A stretch of DNA of 64,000 nucleotides from Paratractidigestivibacter sp963630635 (GTDB lineage: Bacteria > Actinomycetota > Coriobacteriia > Coriobacteriales > Atopobiaceae), in assembly GCA_963630635.1 (NCBI GenBank), contig CAVGOA010000003.1:1-64000 (forward strand), read 5' to 3'. Positions 31,380-40,650 of this stretch are shown in pieces (positions within the stretch are counted from its first letter, which is position 1; every line of letters starts with the position of its first letter). The notes below the pieces were generated by a model that was not told the origin of the DNA, did not search any database, and saw nothing but the letters and a program-made list of their open reading frames with translations. The position numbers were made by a program, and so were the translations under genes.

Positions 31380-33947
31380 TTACCCAATGGGAGAAAAAAG
31401 ATGTCCCGAGGTTGCGCCCTGGGCGCGAGGCGCGGGCTTTCTTCCCTCGCGGGCCGCCGCCACGGCGCGGGCCACGCGGGCCACGGCTGCCGTGGTCTCG
31501 TGCGCGTCCAGCAACGTGCAATCGGCCATGAACCAGGACAAGCCGGCGGCGAGAAGCACGTCTGCCTGCGGCGTTGCGTCCAGGACCTTGCCCGACCACA
31601 GCTGCGAGCGGCCGTGGACGTTAGTGCGCACGGGCAAGAAGTTGCCGTCGATGTCCTTCAAGGTCAGGCGGCGGGAGCGCTGTGGGCAGCGGGCGCAGTC
31701 GTGGACGCACTTGCCAAGGACCTGCAGGATGCAGTGCTCGGTGGTCATCACGCGCTCGCGGCCGTAAACCATAAGGCCGCAGGGGACCTGGGCCTTGGGC
31801 GCCAGAGCGCAGATCTCGTCAAGCGAAAGCTCGGGCGAGAACCACACGGCGCTGGCGCCTGCGGCCTCAAGGGCCACAAGGCAGCTCTCGTTGTGGACCG
31901 GGATGCACGAGCGCAGCTCGGCGGCGGCGCCCACCTGCGCGGCCAAGGCCAGCTCAGAGATGTTGCCCACCGCCACCGTGGAGACCGGGGTCACATGCGC
32001 GTCCAAGCGGGCGTGGTCGGCCTCGCGGCAGACCTCGTCAAGCCAGGGGATGACGCCGGACGGCCAGTCGCCGCAGGCCAGGTCGTCGGGGGTGGCGTAG
32101 AGGCGGGTCGCGCCGGCCTCCTGCGCCGCGCGGGCGCACTCGGGGGTTGCGACCAGGGCGCACACGGCGGGGGCGGCGGGGGCAACGCCGGGCACAATGC
32201 CCGCGACCTGCGCCGCGTTTGAAATCCCGCTCGCCTCGCGAACCTCGGCCAGACGCTTTGCGACCACGGCCGCAGAAGGCGCGGTCCGCGTGTCCTTCTC
32301 GCGTGCCGCATACGGGGCCAGAAGCGCGTCGCGCAGCTCGCGCACGGCCTGGGCACGAACCTTGTGAACCGCCGAGAAGCCCATGCCGCAGCCCTCGTCC
32401 AGCTCGATGTCCCAGCTCACGGGCTCAAAGGGGCCGCCGCCCATGCGACCCACGTGAGCCATGAGGTCCTCGGCCGTGACGGCACGGGTCTGGGCGGGCT
32501 CGACGGTGAAGCCCTGCGCAGTGGCCGCGGCCTCGCCGTCGGCCGTCGAGAGCTCAACCGTGAAGGGCTGGCCCAGGCGGGCCACAACGCGCACGGCCAC
32601 CGCGCGCTTGCGGGGCGTGTCGGCGCCGGCCACGCGCGACGCGGCGTCCATCGCGGCCTGCGAGCGAATGACGCGCACCACGGCGCCCGCCTCGATGGGG
32701 CGCGGGGCCGTGCAGGTGATCGTCTCGCCGCCAGCGGCGTCTGCTACAACGTTGGACGTGAGGAATTGCGTGGGGTCGCTCACGGGGCGAAGCTCAAGCA
32801 GGTCGCCCGCGCCCACCGGGGCACACAGGCGCACCGTGACCTCGGCGCGGGTAAAGCGGCGCATGCGGGCGCGGCCGCCGTTGGCACCGCCGCGGCGCTC
32901 GACGGCATCCTCAAGCACGCGCGAACCCAGGACCTCGCCCACGACCTCGCCGCGGTTGTTGGACCTCTCGTAGCTCATCATCTCGTTGCCCGAGGTGCCC
33001 ATGAGATAGGCGTCGGTGAAGTCGCGGTTAAAGGCGCGCTTAAGGCGGCGGTGGACGTCGGCCTCCTCGGCCTTGTCCATCTGGCGCCCGGCGATTTGCG
33101 CGTCGATGGCCTGGCGATACGCGCCCACGACCTGGTAAACATAGTCGGGCGCCTTCATGCGACCCTCGACCTTGAGCGAGCCCACTCCCGCGGCGATCAT
33201 CTCGTCCACCTTGTCCACCAGGCAGTAATCCTTGGGGCAAAGCACGCGCGTGCCGCCCACGCCGCGGCTCGTCTCGGCAAGGCCCGCCGTGGGGACATTG
33301 GGGATGTCCTGCATGACGCCCTTCTCGTCATAGACCTCGTAGGGCAGGCGGCAGGGCTGGGCGCACATGCCGCGGTTGGCCGAGCGCCCGCCCGACATCG
33401 AGCTGAGCATGCACACGCCCGAGTAGCAGAAGCACAGGGCGCCGTGGCCAAAGCACTCAAGCTCAACGCCGGTGCGGGCGATCTTTTGGATCTCGGGCAG
33501 GGAAAGCTCGCGCGACAGGGTCACGCGGTCGGCGCCGCGGTCGCGGCACCACAGGACGCCGCGCTCGTCGTGGATGTTGGCCTGGGTCGAGACGTGCGTC
33601 TCTATCTGGGGCCAGGTGCGGCGGATTTCCTCGAAAAGGCCCCAGTCCTGGATGATGAAGGCGTCGGCGCCCAGAAGCCAGGCCTCGCGGACCAGGGCCA
33701 GGACGCGCGGAATCTCCTTGGTGCTCACCACGACGTTGACCGTCACGTAGACGCGCACGCCGGCCAGGTGGGCCTTCTCGCAGGCATCGGCAAAGGTCTG
33801 GGGCGTGAAGTTGGTGGCGCTACGACGGGCGTTGAAGTCGTTGCCAAAGCCGCAATAGATGGCATCGGCGCCCGCGGCAAGGGCGGCGGCAAACGGCTCT
33901 GGGCCGCCGGCCGGCGCCAGAAGCTCGATGACGTTCTTGTGAGCCAA
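31380..33947 (-). CDS. Large U32 family peptidase / RNA hydroxylation-type protein
   Basis: The 855-aa protein starts ELLAPAGGPEPFAAAL and holds the U32 signature ELECFGHGALCFCYSG near residue 170, then SGGRSANRGMCAQPCR. The Cys set fits an iron-sulfur cluster as in RlhA and TrhP, which hydroxylate rRNA or tRNA. The middle (about 370-480) matches the extra domain of long U32 proteins, and a second barrel-like part ends with CVHDCARCPQRSRRL. Start is probably TTG 33945-33947 with AGGGGG 6 nt before it. A stem GGGGCGCG/CGCGCCCC follows the stop. Confidence 0.9.
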   Translation of the reverse strand: MAHKNVIELLAPAGGPEPFAAALAAGADAIYCGFGNDFNARRSATNFTPQTFADACEKAHLAGVRVYVTVNVVVSTKEIPRVLALVREAWLLGADAFIIQDWGLFEEIRRTWPQIETHVSTQANIHDERGVLWCRDRGADRVTLSRELSLPEIQKIARTGVELECFGHGALCFCYSGVCMLSSMSGGRSANRGMCAQPCRLPYEVYDEKGVMQDIPNVPTAGLAETSRGVGGTRVLCPKDYCLVDKVDEMIAAGVGSLKVEGRMKAPDYVYQVVGAYRQAIDAQIAGRQMDKAEEADVHRRLKRAFNRDFTDAYLMGTSGNEMMSYERSNNRGEVVGEVLGSRVLEDAVERRGGANGGRARMRRFTRAEVTVRLCAPVGAGDLLELRPVSDPTQFLTSNVVADAAGGETITCTAPRPIEAGAVVRVIRSQAAMDAASRVAGADTPRKRAVAVRVVARLGQPFTVELSTADGEAAATAQGFTVEPAQTRAVTAEDLMAHVGRMGGGPFEPVSWDIELDEGCGMGFSAVHKVRAQAVRELRDALLAPYAAREKDTRTAPSAAVVAKRLAEVREASGISNAAQVAGIVPGVAPAAPAVCALVATPECARAAQEAGATRLYATPDDLACGDWPSGVIPWLDEVCREADHARLDAHVTPVSTVAVGNISELALAAQVGAAAELRSCIPVHNESCLVALEAAGASAVWFSPELSLDEICALAPKAQVPCGLMVYGRERVMTTEHCILQVLGKCVHDCARCPQRSRRLTLKDIDGNFLPVRTNVHGRSQLWSGKVLDATPQADVLLAAGLSWFMADCTLLDAHETTAAVARVARAVAAAREGRKPAPRAQGATSGHLFSPIG

Positions 33948-34095
33948 GGATTCCCCCTAAAAGCTGTGTTCGCAACCTTTAAACGATACCGCGAGAGATG
34001 CGGGCCGCGCACGTCAAGATGTCCACGCCGAGAAGAACACACTTCTAGCGAGGACACGGGGTTTGAGATGCCGTGTCGGCCCGGGCGCGCCCCGG

Positions 34096-35355
34096 CTAAA
34101 GCGCGCCGCCGATCAAACCTAGGATGATGACGACGGCGAGAGACCCCACGATAGCCGCGGCGCAGGCCAGGCGCTGCACACCCAAAGGTACGGCGGCCAA
34201 GGCCGGAACCTGGCGCATGAGGCGGCGCTTGTCGACAAGAAGATACGCCAGGGCCGCAAAGCTCACGGGCAGCCAAAAGAGGAACTCGAGGGCCAGGTAC
34301 CACGTGGGGTAGCGCAGGCTCGACTGCGTGGGCACGATGAAGTTGCCCACGCACGCGGCTACCAGCACAAGAAACGCGGCCGCGACCAGCGTGTTCCACA
34401 CGCGGCCCCACAGCTCGGGGACACCGGTGAGCAACGCGCGCGGGCCGCGGGCGCCACGGGCTTGTGCGGCCGCCGGGGCGGCCGCCACGCCCTTCTCCCC
34501 TGCAACAGCAGCCGCCAGCTGGGGCGCGCCCGCGTAACGCCCCTGCGGGTCGAAGCTCATCGCGCGCTCTACAACCAAGGCCAGGTCAGAAGGTATGCTA
34601 GCCTCAGACACCAGCTGCCGAGCGGTCTTTCCCGGCGCCGGGTCCTGGCCAGTCAAACAAAAGTACAGGATGGCGCCCAAGGCATAGACATCGCTGCGCA
34701 CGCTGGTCTGGCCAAAGCCAAACTGCTCGGGCGGGGCATAGGCGCGCGTGCCCAGGCGAGCGGTGTCTGCCTCGGCGCCCTCGCGCCAGGTGCGGGCGAT
34801 GCCCAGGTCGATCAGCACAAAGGTGCGCGGTATGCCGACCGCGCCGCCCACCACCATGATGTTTGCGGGTTTGAGGTCGCGATGGATCACCGGGGCGCCT
34901 TGCCCCAGGCCGCCGTGCAGCACCTCGACCGCGCGAGCCACCTGGCCCACGGCCTCACAGGCCAGGTCAATGCCGGGGCCCGCCTGGGCCACAAGCTCCT
35001 CGAGCGTCTGCCCGTCCAGCCACTCCATAACCACATTGACCTGCTGGCCGTCATTCCAAACGTCGATAATGCGCGGCAGGTTGGGGCATCTTAGCCCGCG
35101 CTGCTGCGCAACCAGCAGCTGCTCATAGGCCCCGCCCAAACCGCTGGCCGCACCGATACGCTTGCGCACAAAGGGCCCCAGGTCGCCGCCCTCCTCGCCG
35201 GCAAAGACAACCTTCTCGGTAACCTCAAAGTCCGAGCGCTTCATCACCTCAAGCACACGATAGCCACCCGACCTCCCACAGGAAGCCAGGTGGCTCATGA
35301 GCTGCGCGTCAAAGGCGTCATTGCCCGCCGCGTCATATGTCTCGTTGCTGTTCAT
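34096..35355 (-). CDS. Membrane Ser/Thr protein kinase
   Basis: The 419-aa product has a cytoplasmic kinase domain (about 45-290) with VIHRDLKPANIMV, a DLG in place of DFG (LIDLGIART) and the activation segment end YAPPEQFGFG. Residues 320-419 form three or four membrane helices with no large outer domain. It follows a small HTH gene by 34 nt; the same pair occurs in Firmicutes, which suggests that the kinase controls the HTH protein. No PASTA repeats are present. Confidence 0.9.
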   Translation of the reverse strand: MNSNETYDAAGNDAFDAQLMSHLASCGRSGGYRVLEVMKRSDFEVTEKVVFAGEEGGDLGPFVRKRIGAASGLGGAYEQLLVAQQRGLRCPNLPRIIDVWNDGQQVNVVMEWLDGQTLEELVAQAGPGIDLACEAVGQVARAVEVLHGGLGQGAPVIHRDLKPANIMVVGGAVGIPRTFVLIDLGIARTWREGAEADTARLGTRAYAPPEQFGFGQTSVRSDVYALGAILYFCLTGQDPAPGKTARQLVSEASIPSDLALVVERAMSFDPQGRYAGAPQLAAAVAGEKGVAAAPAAAQARGARGPRALLTGVPELWGRVWNTLVAAAFLVLVAACVGNFIVPTQSSLRYPTWYLALEFLFWLPVSFAALAYLLVDKRRLMRQVPALAAVPLGVQRLACAAAIVGSLAVVIILGLIGGAL

Positions 35356-35389
35356 GCCCGAAATGATAGCTCAGCCGCCGGACACTCCC

Positions 35390-35809
35390 CTAGCAGACGG
35401 TCTTCTCGCCAAAGCGGTAAAGCTCCTCGTTGACCTTTTGCAGAGAGCAGCCGCGGTCGATGCAAAAGATGATGATCGCGTCGCGGCGGTCCTTGCAGTC
35501 CAGGCGGCTCACGCCGGCCGCGGTAAGGGCGCGGTTGGTCTCGCGCAGGGTGAGGGCCATGGCAAAGGCGATTTGCAGCACCTTGTCGCGCGAGGGGTGG
35601 CGCGCACCCGTGAAGATCTGGTAGCCAAAGGTCTCGTTGAGGTCGGCCATTCTTACCACGCGGGCCCGCTCAAGGCCTTTCTCGGCAAGAAGAGACTGCA
35701 GGTAGGAGGCCAGGTCGGTGGCCGGAAAGTCGTGGCTTTCGACATAGCCGTCGATGCTTGGGGCACCCAAAAGCTCGCCCAGGAGCTCCTCGGTCAGTTT
35801 CTTTGCCAT
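35390..35809 (-). CDS. HTH protein paired with the Ser/Thr kinase
   Basis: The 139-aa protein has an XRE-like helix-turn-helix at about 30-85 (LASYLQSLLAEKGL, RMADLNETFGYQIFTG, RHPSRDKVLQIA) and a helical end (RRDAIIIFCIDRGCSL). AAGGAGG precedes ATG 35807-35809. The conserved RRDAIIIF block is shared with homologs I recall next to protein kinases. It may be a DNA-binding substrate of the kinase. Confidence 0.82.
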   Translation of the reverse strand: MAKKLTEELLGELLGAPSIDGYVESHDFPATDLASYLQSLLAEKGLERARVVRMADLNETFGYQIFTGARHPSRDKVLQIAFAMALTLRETNRALTAAGVSRLDCKDRRDAIIIFCIDRGCSLQKVNEELYRFGEKTVC

Positions 35810-35860
35810 CGCCTGCGCCTCCTTAGCTAAACCGCGCGCCCACGCGGCGCCGCACCCATC

Positions 35861-36430
35861 TTACGCGAGCGACCAGCTGGCCGATGCCGTCTTGTCGATG
35901 ATGCTGCCAAAGTAGAGGGCACGCGCGATGTCTCCCTTGAAGTAGATGTTGCCCGAGACGGTGCCGCCCTGGGCCAGCGTGCCCGAGCTCAGCTCATCGG
36001 CGCCGTTGCTGTAATAAGTGGTGGACTGCTGGGCGCCGTTGGCGTCCTCGCCCTTCCAGTCGTAGGCGTTGTAGCTCGCGCCCTCTTTGCCGTTGTTGAC
36101 ATAGGTCACGTGGATGCCGGTGACAGCCGAGCCGTCATAGTTGGCAAGGCCCGTCTCGACGGAGTCGACGGTCACCGAAAGGCCGTCAGAGAGGTTGACG
36201 GTGGTGCCAACGACCAGGTTGTCGGTAGAGTCCTCTTTCTTGTCTTCGCTGGCGGCAGTCGCCGAATCGCTGGCCGTCGCGCCTGCCTCGCTGGTTTGCG
36301 AAGAAGAATCGGCGGGCGGTGTAGTTGTGGTCTTGTTGCCGCCCATGGCGCCAACGATACCCACAACCACCAGCACCGCAATGACGATGAGCACAATCTT
36401 GCCAACGGGCTTCTTTCCTTCTTTGGACAT
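35861..36430 (-). CDS. Membrane-anchored DUF4352-like extracellular protein
   Basis: The 189-aa protein has one membrane helix (about 10-30), a Ser/Thr/Ala-rich linker (30-70) and a beta-sandwich-like domain (LSDGLSVTVDSVETG, VTGIHVTYVNNGKEGASYN) of the DUF4352 type. Such proteins are extracellular and of unknown function. No ribosome site is strong; ATG 36428-36430 is preceded by GGGAGA. It is followed by the HTH/kinase pair. Confidence 0.72.
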   Translation of the reverse strand: MSKEGKKPVGKIVLIVIAVLVVVGIVGAMGGNKTTTTPPADSSSQTSEAGATASDSATAASEDKKEDSTDNLVVGTTVNLSDGLSVTVDSVETGLANYDGSAVTGIHVTYVNNGKEGASYNAYDWKGEDANGAQQSTTYYSNGADELSSGTLAQGGTVSGNIYFKGDIARALYFGSIIDKTASASWSLA

Positions 36431-36539
36431 GGTCTCTCCCTAGGTCGCATTGCCGGCGGTACAGCCGGTGGCCCCCATGATGGCCTTCGACTCAGGGGAT
36501 TTCATTAGCCCAGAGCTAAGCCTTGGGCGGCAAATCGCG

Positions 36540-36616
36540 CGAGGTTTTTCGATATCTGCATGTTTTGGTCTTTGTGCAGCAACGTCTTTCAAACATGCAG
36601 ATATCGAAAAAGCTCG
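36540..36616. repeat. Long inverted repeat, 26-bp arms (one mismatch), 25-nt spacer
   Basis: CGAGG plus TTTTTCGATATCTGCATGTTT at 36540-36565 pairs with 36591-36616 at 25 of 26 positions. It lies beyond the tyrS terminator and before the DUF4352-like gene. Its arms differ from the other long inverted repeats. Confidence 0.85.
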
Positions 36617-36630
36617 AAGGGCCGGCAAGC

Positions 36631-36664
36631 AAAAGGCGCCCGGCGGGGAATCCCGCCGGGCGCC
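36631..36664 (-). terminator. Intrinsic terminator of tyrS
   Basis: GGCGCCCGGCGGG pairs with CCCGCCGGGCGCC around GAAT-like loop, and the minus strand continues with TTTT. Confidence 0.9.
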
Positions 36665-36691
36665 AAGGTCACACATAGGAAACCGTGCTGC

Positions 36692-37924
36692 TTAGACCAG
36701 CTTGGCCCAGCGCTTCTTGCCGGACTGGATGATGGTCCCGGCCGAGAAGAGCGCGGGGTCGACGTTGTAGCACTTGGGCTCGACGGGCTGGCCGTCGACC
36801 TTCACGCCGCCGCCGTCGATCAGGCGACGAGCCTCACCGGCACTCGCGGCAATCTTGACGTCAACCAGCAGCTTGCCCAGGTAAACCTTGCCGTCCTCGT
36901 TGGGCGCCACCACAGACACGGGGAACTCGGCGATGTTGTCGGGCACCTTATTCTCTTTGAACTGCGCGTCGAAGGCGGCCATGGCCTTTTCACCCGCGCC
37001 CTCGCCGTGATAGAGGTCGACGATGTTGACGCCCAGCTCGCGCTTGAGCTTGTAAGGATCGGCCGAGCCGTCGGCAAAGGCTGCGTCGATCGCGTCGATC
37101 TCGGCGATCGACTTGGTCGAGCACAGGCGGTAGTACATGGGCACGATCTCGTCGGCAATAGACATGACCTTGCCAAACATGTCGGCCGGCTCGTCGGTCA
37201 GGCCAATGTAGTTCTTGTAGCTCTTGGACATCTTCTTGACGCCGTCGGTGCCCACCAAAAGCGGCATGGTAAGAGCGACCTGCGGCTCCATGCCCTCGGC
37301 ACGCATAAGGTCGCGTCCGGCCAGAAGGTTAAAGATCTGATCGTTGCCGCCCATCTCGAGGTCAGCCTCGATGACCACCGAGTCGTACGCCTGAAGCACC
37401 GGGTAGATGAACTCGTGCAACGCGATGGAGCGCCCCTCGGTGTAGCGGTTGTGGAAATCCTCGCGCTCAAGGATGCGCGCCACGTTGAACTTGCTCATGA
37501 GGCCCAGCATCTTGCCCAGGTTAAGGGGCTTGATCCAGTCGCCGTTGTGGACGATGGTGGTCTTCTCGGGGTCCAGGACCTTCATGGCCTGCTCGACGTA
37601 GGTCTGGGCGTTGGCCTCGACCTGCTCCTCGGTCAGCGGCGGGCGGGTCGAGTCGCGGCCCGAGGGGTCACCGATCAAAGCTGTGCCGTTGCCAATGATC
37701 AAGGTCACCTTGTGGCCCAGATCCTGGAACTGGCGCATCTTGCGCAGCGGAACGGCGTGGCCCAGGTGCAGGTCGGGACTGGTGGGATCGACGCCCAGCT
37801 TGATGTTTAGGGGTGTGCCCTTCTCAAGCTTCTTCTTAAGCTCGTCGAGCGGCACGATCTGCATGGCGCCCGAGGTGATTACCTTGAGTTGCTCGTCGAC
37901 TGGCAACAAATCTCTGTCCTCCAT
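36692..37924 (-). CDS. tyrS: Tyrosyl-tRNA synthetase
   Basis: The 410-aa class I enzyme (TyrRS type 2 by its motif) has DLHLGHAVPL, GDPSGRD, the KMSKS loop (VKKMSKSYKN) near residue 230 and an S4-like C-terminal domain (LIDGGGVKVDG). ATG 37922-37924 is likely; a GTG five codons upstream is an alternative. I looked for a T-box leader and saw none. Confidence 0.95.
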   Translation of the reverse strand: MEDRDLLPVDEQLKVITSGAMQIVPLDELKKKLEKGTPLNIKLGVDPTSPDLHLGHAVPLRKMRQFQDLGHKVTLIIGNGTALIGDPSGRDSTRPPLTEEQVEANAQTYVEQAMKVLDPEKTTIVHNGDWIKPLNLGKMLGLMSKFNVARILEREDFHNRYTEGRSIALHEFIYPVLQAYDSVVIEADLEMGGNDQIFNLLAGRDLMRAEGMEPQVALTMPLLVGTDGVKKMSKSYKNYIGLTDEPADMFGKVMSIADEIVPMYYRLCSTKSIAEIDAIDAAFADGSADPYKLKRELGVNIVDLYHGEGAGEKAMAAFDAQFKENKVPDNIAEFPVSVVAPNEDGKVYLGKLLVDVKIAASAGEARRLIDGGGVKVDGQPVEPKCYNVDPALFSAGTIIQSGKKRWAKLV

Positions 37925-38173
37925 AGGTTGATTCCACACGATCTACCCGGGCTTCGAAAGCCCACCGGGCAGTCGCACATCTGTATAGAATAACCAAACC
38001 TTGCCCATTTTGCCCGGCGCATATCCCCAGGCGGCGAGAAGACCTTCTTGACGGCGCAAAACCCACCCGCACGGGCCGCGGCGCCCATCCCCCAAGGCCG
38101 TACATTTTGTGGCCACAAGCTGGAGCGACACAGCACCTACCCATTCCCAAAGGGCCGCGTCGCGCCCGCACAC

Positions 38174-38179
38174 TATAAT
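38174..38179 (+). promoter_or_regulatory. -10 element of the class A PBP gene
   Basis: A perfect TATAAT lies 42 nt before the start codon. The -35 region is GC-rich and poor in consensus, so other factors may be needed. Confidence 0.45.
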
Positions 38180-38221
38180 GTTGAGCGATTGTCTCACTCG
38201 GTCTCCCGCAAGGAGGGGCAC

Positions 38222-40438
38222 ATGGGTATCAGAACCCGCAGGGCTCACATGCACTCCCGCACCCACGTCGTTGGGTTTGGTATAGCCGGCGTCTTTGGCT
38301 TCATCGCGCTTTTAATCACGGCCTTGACCCTGTCTTTGGGCACGGTCGTCTCGTCTTGGCTCGAGGACCTGCCCGACTACACCTCGACCGACTCGTACCT
38401 GGTTGCCGAGCCCACGCGCGTCTTTGACGCCGACGGCAACGAGCTGGCCTCGTACTACCTGCAGCAGCGCCGCTCGGTCGATCTGTCCCAAATCTCGGAC
38501 TACGTGGTCAAGGGCACTGTCGACACCGAGGACAGGCGCTTCTACCAGCACAACGGCATCGACCCCCAGGGCATTCTGCGCGCCATTGGCTCGCAGCTCA
38601 TAGGCCGTTCCGAGGGCGCCTCGACCATCACGCAGCAGCTGGTGAGAAACACGATTCTTTCTGACGAGCAGTTCGAGTACTCCTTGAAGCGCAAGGTGCG
38701 CGAGGCCTACATCGCCATCCAGATGGAGAAGATGTACACCAAGGACCAGATCCTCAACATGTACCTCAACACCATCTATTACGGCAACGGCGCCTACGGC
38801 ATCGAGGCCGCGAGCATCATCTACTTCAACAAAAGCGCCAGTGATCTTACCCTGGCCGAGGCCGCGACCTTGATCGGCCTGCCCAACTCCCCCACTTACT
38901 ACGACCCCACCAGCTACCCCGACCGCTGCGTCAGCCGTCGCAACGTCGTTCTTGAGCGCATGTGCACGGCAGGCACCATCACCCGTGAGGAATGCGACGC
39001 GGCCAAGGCCGAGGAGCTGGTCTTGAACCAAGGCGAGCTGTCCGAGACCGTGGGCACCTACCCTTACTTCACCGACTACGTCAAGAGCCTGCTGCTCAAG
39101 GACTTCTCGTCCGAGACCGTGCTGCAGGGCGGCCTTAAGGTCTACACCACCATCAGCGCCAAGTATCAAGACGCCGCCGAGCAGGCCGTGAGCCGACGCC
39201 TGGAAGAGCTGGGCAACGAGAAGCTCGCCGCGACGCTGGTCTCCATCGACCCCTCCACCGGCTACATCAAGGCCATGGTGGGCGGCCAGGACTACTCGGA
39301 ATCCCAGTACAACCTGGCACTTACCACCAACCGTCAGATGGGCTCGAGCTTCAAGGCCATCGTCTTGGCCGCGGCCATCGACTCGGGCATGAACCCCGAG
39401 ATCATGCTGGATTGCTCTTCTCCCATGCAGATCACGCCCACCTGGAAGGTTAAGAATTACGGCAACTACCAGTACGGCGTGAGGTCTTTGGCCAGCGCCA
39501 CGGCCATCTCGTCCAACACCGGCTATGCGCAGGTTGCCGAGGCAATTGGTCTTGAGAAGATCATCTCGACGGCGCACGCGCTGGGCGTCACCTCGGACAT
39601 CCCGCAGTACTACTCCATCGCGCTTGGCTCGGTGGGTGTCTCGGCCCTGGACATGTGTGACGTCTTTGCCACGTTTGCCGCCGGCGGCGTGCACCGCGAC
39701 GCCGTGGCCATCACCAAGATCGAGGACCGCAACGGCAACACCATCTACGAGCACAAGGACAATCCCACCCAGGCCATCAGCACTGCTGTTGCCCAGGCCA
39801 CGACCGAGGTGCTCGAGACCGTCTTCACCAGCGGTACCGCTAGGACCGCCAATTCTCTTCTCACCATCAACCAGCCTGTGGCCGGCAAGACCGGCACCTC
39901 CGACGACGACAAGGACCTGTGGCTTTGCGGCTACACCCCGCAGCTGGCCACCGTCGTGTGGTGCGGCTACCGCGACAGCCAAGAGACCGTCATAGTCAAC
40001 GGCAGCGTGGCCTCGACCAACATCGCGCCGCAGTACATCTGGGCCTATTACATGAACCAGGTCCTGGAAGGCGTCGACCGCGGCGAGTTCATCACCACCA
40101 AGGACACCGTGAACTACAAGTCCAACAGCTCCTGGACCTTTGTGGGCACCTCCAGCTCGCTTAACTCGGGCTACTCGTACTCTTACACGTACGACACCTC
40201 GGATGACGACGAGACGACCGAGACCACCACGACCACTACAACGACCACCACGACGACCCGTCAGGACACCACGACGCCCACCACCCCGACTTCCAACTCG
40301 ACGACGGGCGGAAACGGCAACGGCGGCGGTGACGACGGCACCGGCTCGAGCGATGCGGCCACCGGCGGCGGCACAGCTGGAAGAAACGAGAGCACCAACA
40401 ACACCGGCGGCACAACAACCACCCCATCCACCAACTAG
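38222..40438 (+). CDS. Class A penicillin-binding protein
   Basis: The 738-aa protein has a short cytoplasmic start, one membrane helix (about 17-42), a GT51 transglycosylase domain (EDRRFYQHNGID, then STITQQLVRN) and a transpeptidase domain with SSFK, SSN and KTGTS motifs. It polymerises and cross-links peptidoglycan outside the membrane. The last 110 residues are Thr/Ser/Gly-rich with a run of about 12 Thr and are probably disordered in the wall. AGGAGGGG precedes ATG 38222. It is divergent from tyrS and has its own terminator. Confidence 0.95.
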   Translation: MGIRTRRAHMHSRTHVVGFGIAGVFGFIALLITALTLSLGTVVSSWLEDLPDYTSTDSYLVAEPTRVFDADGNELASYYLQQRRSVDLSQISDYVVKGTVDTEDRRFYQHNGIDPQGILRAIGSQLIGRSEGASTITQQLVRNTILSDEQFEYSLKRKVREAYIAIQMEKMYTKDQILNMYLNTIYYGNGAYGIEAASIIYFNKSASDLTLAEAATLIGLPNSPTYYDPTSYPDRCVSRRNVVLERMCTAGTITREECDAAKAEELVLNQGELSETVGTYPYFTDYVKSLLLKDFSSETVLQGGLKVYTTISAKYQDAAEQAVSRRLEELGNEKLAATLVSIDPSTGYIKAMVGGQDYSESQYNLALTTNRQMGSSFKAIVLAAAIDSGMNPEIMLDCSSPMQITPTWKVKNYGNYQYGVRSLASATAISSNTGYAQVAEAIGLEKIISTAHALGVTSDIPQYYSIALGSVGVSALDMCDVFATFAAGGVHRDAVAITKIEDRNGNTIYEHKDNPTQAISTAVAQATTEVLETVFTSGTARTANSLLTINQPVAGKTGTSDDDKDLWLCGYTPQLATVVWCGYRDSQETVIVNGSVASTNIAPQYIWAYYMNQVLEGVDRGEFITTKDTVNYKSNSSWTFVGTSSSLNSGYSYSYTYDTSDDDETTETTTTTTTTTTTTRQDTTTPTTPTSNSTTGGNGNGGGDDGTGSSDAATGGGTAGRNESTNNTGGTTTTPSTN

Positions 40439-40444
40439 TCTCTT

Positions 40445-40472
40445 AGGCCTCCTGACAACAGGAGGCCTTTTT
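40445..40472 (+). terminator. Intrinsic terminator of the PBP gene
   Basis: AGGCCTCCTG and CAGGAGGCCT form a 10-bp perfect stem around ACAA, followed by TTTTCTT. Confidence 0.95.
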
Positions 40473-40562
40473 CTTATGCGAGTAACGATGCCCTTCGCAA
40501 AGACACAAGCCATCTACCTGCGGCTTATTTGAAAAACCGAACAAACGATGCCATCTGTGTGT

Positions 40563-40576
40563 CGAACGGCTGTTCT
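40563..40576. promoter_or_regulatory. LexA (SOS) box of the Y-family polymerase operon
   Basis: CGAACGGCTGTTCT matches the Gram-positive LexA pattern CGAAC-N4-GTTCG at all but the last base. It lies 74 nt before the polymerase start, the expected place for an SOS operator. Confidence 0.75.
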
Positions 40577-40650
40577 CAGCAATTATTGTCCGCTCGATGC
40601 CCCATCATAGGTTCACGCGCAAGAACATTCGTTTGGAAGGAGCCTCGCAG

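Noticed and set aside
37925..38045. T-box leader before tyrS
   Set aside because: I see no AGGGTGGNACCGCG-type motif or specifier hairpin. Only a short GC stem is present.
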